Shown: one piece after another, positions 60,112-64,000 of the stretch
How positions within the stretch are numbered: position 1 is the first letter of the stretch
Layout: the number at the start of each line of letters is the position of its first letter
From: Ramazzottius varieornatus
Lineage: Eukaryota > Tardigrada > Eutardigrada > Parachela > Ramazzottiidae
Length of the DNA: 64,000 nucleotides
Direction of reading: 5' to 3'
Assembly: GCA_001949185.1 (NCBI GenBank)
Contig: BDGG01000007.1
Span: 1,748,215 to 1,812,214 of the forward strand
Program-made: the position numbers and the translations under genes
Notes under the pieces: generated by a model
Told to the model about the DNA's origin: nothing
The model's database searches: none
What the model saw: only the letters and a program-made list of their open reading frames with translations

Positions 60112-60949
60112 TTACTGGCGGGGAACCCTGATCCACAGAGCGGGTGTCTGGGGTGGCGACCAGTTATCGGCTTCGGCGACATGGGCTTGCTGGACCTTGT
60201 AGGTTTCACCGTTGTAAGACACCATGTCACCCATCTTGTAGGTGTTGCCTCGGGCCCAGGCCGGATGGGAAGCACCAGCGCCAGCAGCGCTTCCTTCAAA
60301 AGCACCAACAGCGACAACGGGGGCGCTAGTCAGACCGATCAGACCGGTGGAAGCGACAGGAGCCTCGGTGGTGGTAGTGGTGGTGGTAGCCTCGGTGGTG
60401 GCTTCTGTCTGGGCTTCAGTTTGAGCTTGAGTCTGAGCCTCGGTTTGGGCCTCGGTGGCAGCGGTGGTGGCTGGCGTGTCGATGGGCTCGGCGGATACCT
60501 GAACACTGGCAACGGGAGCGGTCTGAGGCTGTGAAGAGACATCTTGCGAAGCGGTATACTGAGCAGAGGAGCCTTGTCCGACATCGGCGACGGCAGATCC
60601 TGTGAGAAATTGTTTTACATTAAGATTGATTGACCGATCGAGCGATAAACGCTTGGTTTCCGCGGGTAAATATTGACGCTTTGAGAGTAGGATTATTGAC
60701 AGATGGAGAAAGTAAAGTCGTAAGAAGAGGAGGCTGATGCATACCTGAAGACTGGGCAGCTCCGCTGGACACAACAACGGGCACGGGTACAGCGATGACT
60801 GGAACTCCTTTGGCGCCGACAATATCCACGGTGGGGCCGCTTCCGGCAGCAACAGACATCACAGTCACTCCGGATCCATCACCTTCAGGAGAAGGACGAG
60901 CCAGAGCCACATAGGCAAAGCACAAAGCAACCAGGACCTTGACGAGCAT
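60112..60949 (-). CDS. Mucin-like secreted protein with CBM5/12-type chitin-binding domain, copy 1
   Basis: Two exons (60949-60745 and 60599-60112), phase 1, 231 codons (230 residues). The signal peptide is MLVKVLVALCFAYVALA. A hydrophobic Val/Ala-rich region follows. Then comes a long Thr/Ala/Gln/Glu stretch (repeats of TEAQTEAQ and a run of Thr) likely to carry O-glycans, then the linker STGLIGLTSAPVV. The C-terminal domain WARGNTYKMGDMVSYNGETY ... WSPPQTPALWIRV has the aromatic pattern of carbohydrate-binding family 5/12 (ChtBD3): W-x(4)-Y-x-G-x-x-V-x-Y-x-G-x-x-Y ... P-P-x-x-x-x-x-W. That fold is best known from bacterial chitinases. A cuticle or gut-lining chitin-coating role is inferred. 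Confidence 0.85.
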
Positions 60950-61765
60950 TTTCTGGTGTTTGAGCAGAGAACTTGACTAAAATACCCAAGTGCTGGAGGG
61001 ACTGACACTTGCCGATTCACAAAAAAATGACACTGAACTTTGTTGGACAGTCAACCCGTCTATGTACTGTTTGCCTGCACACCTTGTGCTTCTGTTTGTT
61101 CGGAAAATAGTGACGACGACAGTGGAGAACCCACGGTGAGTGATGGACCAAAGTCCAGCACAAGCGTTGAAGTGTTGCGTTAAACTATGTTCTCCATCGG
61201 GGAACTGCCGCAAGGCTGTAAGGGACCAGCAAACTGCAATGAGTGTTGATTCAAGCAGGAAATGGACCGTATCGATCTGCATCTCGCCGAGAAAAGACAA
61301 CATCTGCGCTGGAACTGATTTACGTAATTCACCGGAACTTGGTGGCACACCTGAAAGCAAATCAGATTTTTCCAAAAATTCTCCATCTGCTCTAAAACTG
61401 CACCTACTACACAGCAGCCTCTTGCATCCCCAGAAGAAACAGAAGCATAGCTAAATATTCCGGCCACTACTTCTCTCGTCTGATTCGATTTCATCGGAAA
61501 AAAAATTCAGCTCAGTCGGTGCACAGTTTCATGCTTGTTTTCTATTTTTCACATCGAGTATTACGCAGCAAAGTCCAGTGTACGTTGGAACATGGTACTG
61601 AAACTTCAGACGGACCGTTTTGATTCACCTGAATCGGCTAAAAGTCTGGAAAAGATTGATATTCAAAGTGAAACTTGCTGCCGTTCTTGGCCTTTAAACC
61701 ATCCGAAATCATGTGTTGAAGATTCCGGTCATCTTATGAAAGAAGTGTTTGTTATCCAAAGTTAG
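60950..61765. other. Intergenic region between the two chitin-binding genes
   Basis: No exon recognised. Confidence 0.45.
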
Positions 61766-62765
61766 TCAGGGCGGAGGCACCTTGATCCACATTGAAGGCG
61801 TCTGCGGCGGAGTCCAGTCAATGCCTTAGGAAAAAACAATTTGATTTCGCATCGAGTGTCAGTGAGCAACCTCCTCGAACTCAATGTTCGAGCGATAACT
61901 AAAGAGACAATGTACCTTCTGCCGTATGATGCACAACCGCTCGGTAAACATCACCCTTGAAGTCAACTTCGTCGCCCACCTGATATGTGGCGCCTTTCTG
62001 CCACTGACCCAGATGGACCTTGGCCGTAACGGACTTTGGTGCGCTAGTCAAACCGATCAACCCGGTATGAGTTTGAGCAGTGGTCGTTGTGGCGGATGTT
62101 GTGGACGTTGTGTCTTGCGCACTACTTGGTCCCGGTCCTGGCGAAGCACCTTTTGCCTCTGTGCCGGACGAAGCATCCGTTGGTATTGCAATCACCGTTT
62201 TTGCCACCAAGATTTGGATGGCCTCGGTGGTGGACATAGCATGCGTTGTCGGTTTTGTGGTCGTTGTCGTCGTTGTCTCTGGAGTTGTAGTTGTGGTAGC
62301 TTCTGTGGAGGTGGTGGTCGTCGTCGACGTAGCCCCTGGGAGTCACAGTTAAGCACGTAAACTCCTCGTAGTAAAGAATGAGAAGATCAAGACCGTACTG
62401 TATAACATCCGCAGGCGATTTTCCCGTTCAAACTACTTTATCATTATCTAATATTTGTTCCATGAAATCAGTCGCTTGTTGGAATTGCCTCATTCGATGT
62501 ACAAACCTTTAACATGAGCAACCGTAGCAGTGTGAATAGCTCCACTACCGGTCGCAGCGGTTAAGCCTCCTTGATCAGATGCGACTGCGGTAGCTTCAAC
62601 GGGAAATGGCACAGCAACAACCAGGACTCCCGTGGCGTTTCCCACATCAGTTTTGGGTGCCTGGTTAAGGATGCCACCGACATCGCCAGTGCCCCCTGCC
62701 GGCGGGCTCCGAGGACGAGCTAGGCATGCACTAACACAGTAAACCAACATCCAATAAACTCTCAT
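61766..62765 (-). CDS. Mucin-like secreted protein with CBM5/12-type domain, copy 2
   Basis: Three exons (62765-62507, 62335-61916, 61824-61766), all phase 1, 246 codons (245 residues). It is a tandem paralogue of copy 1: signal peptide (MRVYWMLVYCVSACLARP), Val/Ala-rich segment, Thr-rich stretch, the shared linker HTGLIGLTSAPKSV, and the domain LGQWQKGATYQVGDEVDFKG ... DWTPPQTPSMWIKV. The final exon, absent as a separate exon in copy 1, carries the W-T-P-P end of the fold. Thus one intron was gained here or lost in copy 1. The linker GLIGLTSAP is the most conserved part outside the domain. Confidence 0.85.
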
Positions 62766-63473
62766 TTTGCTCCGAATTCCTTTCGATTCTTGGTATGAGT
62801 AAAAAGTTATTTGGGAACAAAATTCGTCCAGTTCGATGGAATTTCTGACAAGCGGAAAGTGATTGTGACTGATAGACTGCTCAAACTTTGGAGAGATTAT
62901 CATCTGATAGCGGTTAAACAAGCACTGATTGATTTTCAAGGCGGCTCGAGCGAAGTTACGTAAAAACACCGCTGCGTTACTTCGGGACAATGTTCAATTA
63001 GCCTACCGCATCATGATCAGGAATAGTAAGCCGACGCTTTCAAGTAGGCAGATGATTTCTTTTGTGGGCGGTGGTAATGCATTCCTTGAGCGATGATCAC
63101 TTTAGCGCGAACATTGTAAGCACGGGTTCCCGCGGGTGGCTCGCATGGGCATCATATTGTTTCCAAAAGCTATGAGCCTCCCCAGGGACTCGATCTCTGC
63201 TTCTCGACAAAGACAGGCTTTATAACATCCCACCGTTGTGCGGGAAGCATTCTTCGTTTTTTCGAGCATAAACGAAGACGTGTACATCTTGGTGTATTGG
63301 TGTATTTATTTTGCCCCTTTGCAAGACGCTGTATTTGAGTTTTCTGGTCTCAAGCTCGTCACATTCTTTTCGACTAGCAGATAGTGAAAACTATTCGAAA
63401 ATCCGCCTTGCATTTTAAGACACTCTTCTGGTTTGTTTTTAAAAACAAGAGATAAGTTCACTGCACATGACGG
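62766..63473. other. Intergenic region
   Basis: Nothing supported. Confidence 0.45.
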
Positions 63474-63704
63474 TCAGGGTTGACTGGAAGTGTCGTTCGG
63501 TCCATTAAACATATCATCGGCGGGCAATAAAGTACCGTCTGCTGCGTATGCCGCGTTCTGTTGTTGCATTGTAGTGTTGAGAAAGGCGCGTAGTCCTGCC
63601 AGGATATCCGGCGGAAGAGCAATGTTGGCCAGTCGCGTATCCAACGACGAGTCGTTGCGCATTTGGAAGAGCAATATTTGATATGTGAAATAGAAGCCGG
63701 CCAA
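63474..63704 (-). CDS. Last coding exon of an unrecognised gene (partial)
   Basis: A phase-0 acceptor (CTCTATTGCAG) before 63704 opens a 77-codon frame to a stop at 63474. It begins with a hydrophobic LAGFYFTYQILLFQM and ends with a polar, Asn/Asp-rich tail (AADGTLLPADDMFNGPND). The length and composition look coding, but the rest of the gene would be to the right, partly beyond the window, and the family is unknown. Confidence 0.45.
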   Translation of the reverse strand: MAGFYFTYQILLFQMRNDSSLDTRLANIALPPDILAGLRAFLNTTMQQQNAAYAADGTLLPADDMFNGPNDTSSQP

Positions 63705-64000
63705 CTGCAATAGAGAACAAGAGGAAGAATCAAACGAAGAAGATATACTCGAAATAGCCGCCCATGTCAATATTGACACGGCAACCCGTCACTGTCTCTC
63801 ATCTGTATGCCGTTCCTATTAAATGCGTATCGAGTTTCCTCTTAGGTTCTTTGGGGTCTCTCTTTCTTATTCGCTCATCCCACTCATTTGCCGCCATCTC
63901 TACAACCCATCGCCAAACAGGGAAAAGCACAACATATGATCGAATATTAATGGTCTTCCACAACGAAAGATGCTGAAGAGAAATGTTTGGAACGCGAATA
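63705..64000. other. Right-edge stretch
   Basis: Probably intron of the gene whose last exon is at 63474-63704; no other exon recognised. Confidence 0.35.

Overview
The window is eukaryotic and animal. Almost every recognisable gene is split by GT-AG introns, mostly 50-120 bp long with a few over 0.6 kb. The gene set is bilaterian: follistatin, two KChIP-type calcium sensors, an atypical KIF26/VAB-8 kinesin, a CDKL kinase, a muscle LIM protein, LITAF, a serpin, a pancreatic-lipase-like enzyme and a class A GPCR. Dense small genes, short introns, intermediate base composition, families of glycine-rich secreted proteins and chitin-binding secreted proteins suggest a small cuticle-bearing ecdysozoan. 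A tardigrade is my best guess, but that is inference; no rRNA or mitochondrial marker is present.

Layout. 0.9-3.8 kb: C-terminal 707 codons of a KIF26-like kinesin (+). 5.1-8.0: complete follistatin (-). 9.9-12.2: trypsin-like protease (-). 12.7-14.8: three glycine-rich secreted proteins (+). 15.4-19.7: two KChIP paralogues tail to tail, the first with two possible first exons. 20.5-21.8: two near-identical glycine-rich genes head to head around a 640 bp promoter region. 22.1-25.9: an 11-exon, 974-residue secreted LysM protein (-). 26.4-30.9: a small one-helix protein, a single-LIM CRP and a LITAF protein (all -). 31.6-36.1: a decayed patch with a glycosyltransferase pseudogene, at least two large foldback repeats and a GPCR with two frame breaks. 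37.0-39.4: lipase with C-terminal PLAT-like region (+). 39.8-42.9: an unrecognised type I membrane protein and a CDKL kinase (+). 44.3-45.9: serpin (-). 47.7-51.9: a damaged host gene split by a 2.4 kb DDE transposon with 150 bp terminal inverted repeats. 52.8-59.8: a secreted Cys-rich protein, a multipass membrane protein and a secreted EGF/Cys-rich protein. 60.1-62.8: two mucin-like chitin-binding paralogues (-). 63.5-63.7: last exon of a gene running off the right edge.

The neighbours do not form a pathway. Two themes recur. One is secreted matrix or cuticle-type proteins (five glycine-rich proteins with a common signal / Gly-rich / basic-tail plan, two CBM5/12 mucins, the LysM protein, Cys-rich proteins). 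The other is local duplication in inverted or tandem arrangement (KChIP pair, glycine-rich pairs, CBM pair). Two assembly gaps of 50 N lie at 39453-39502 (between exact inverted repeats) and 52229-52278 (between G runs). Exon coordinates were worked out by hand from reading-frame continuity and splice consensus; no transcript or database evidence was available.
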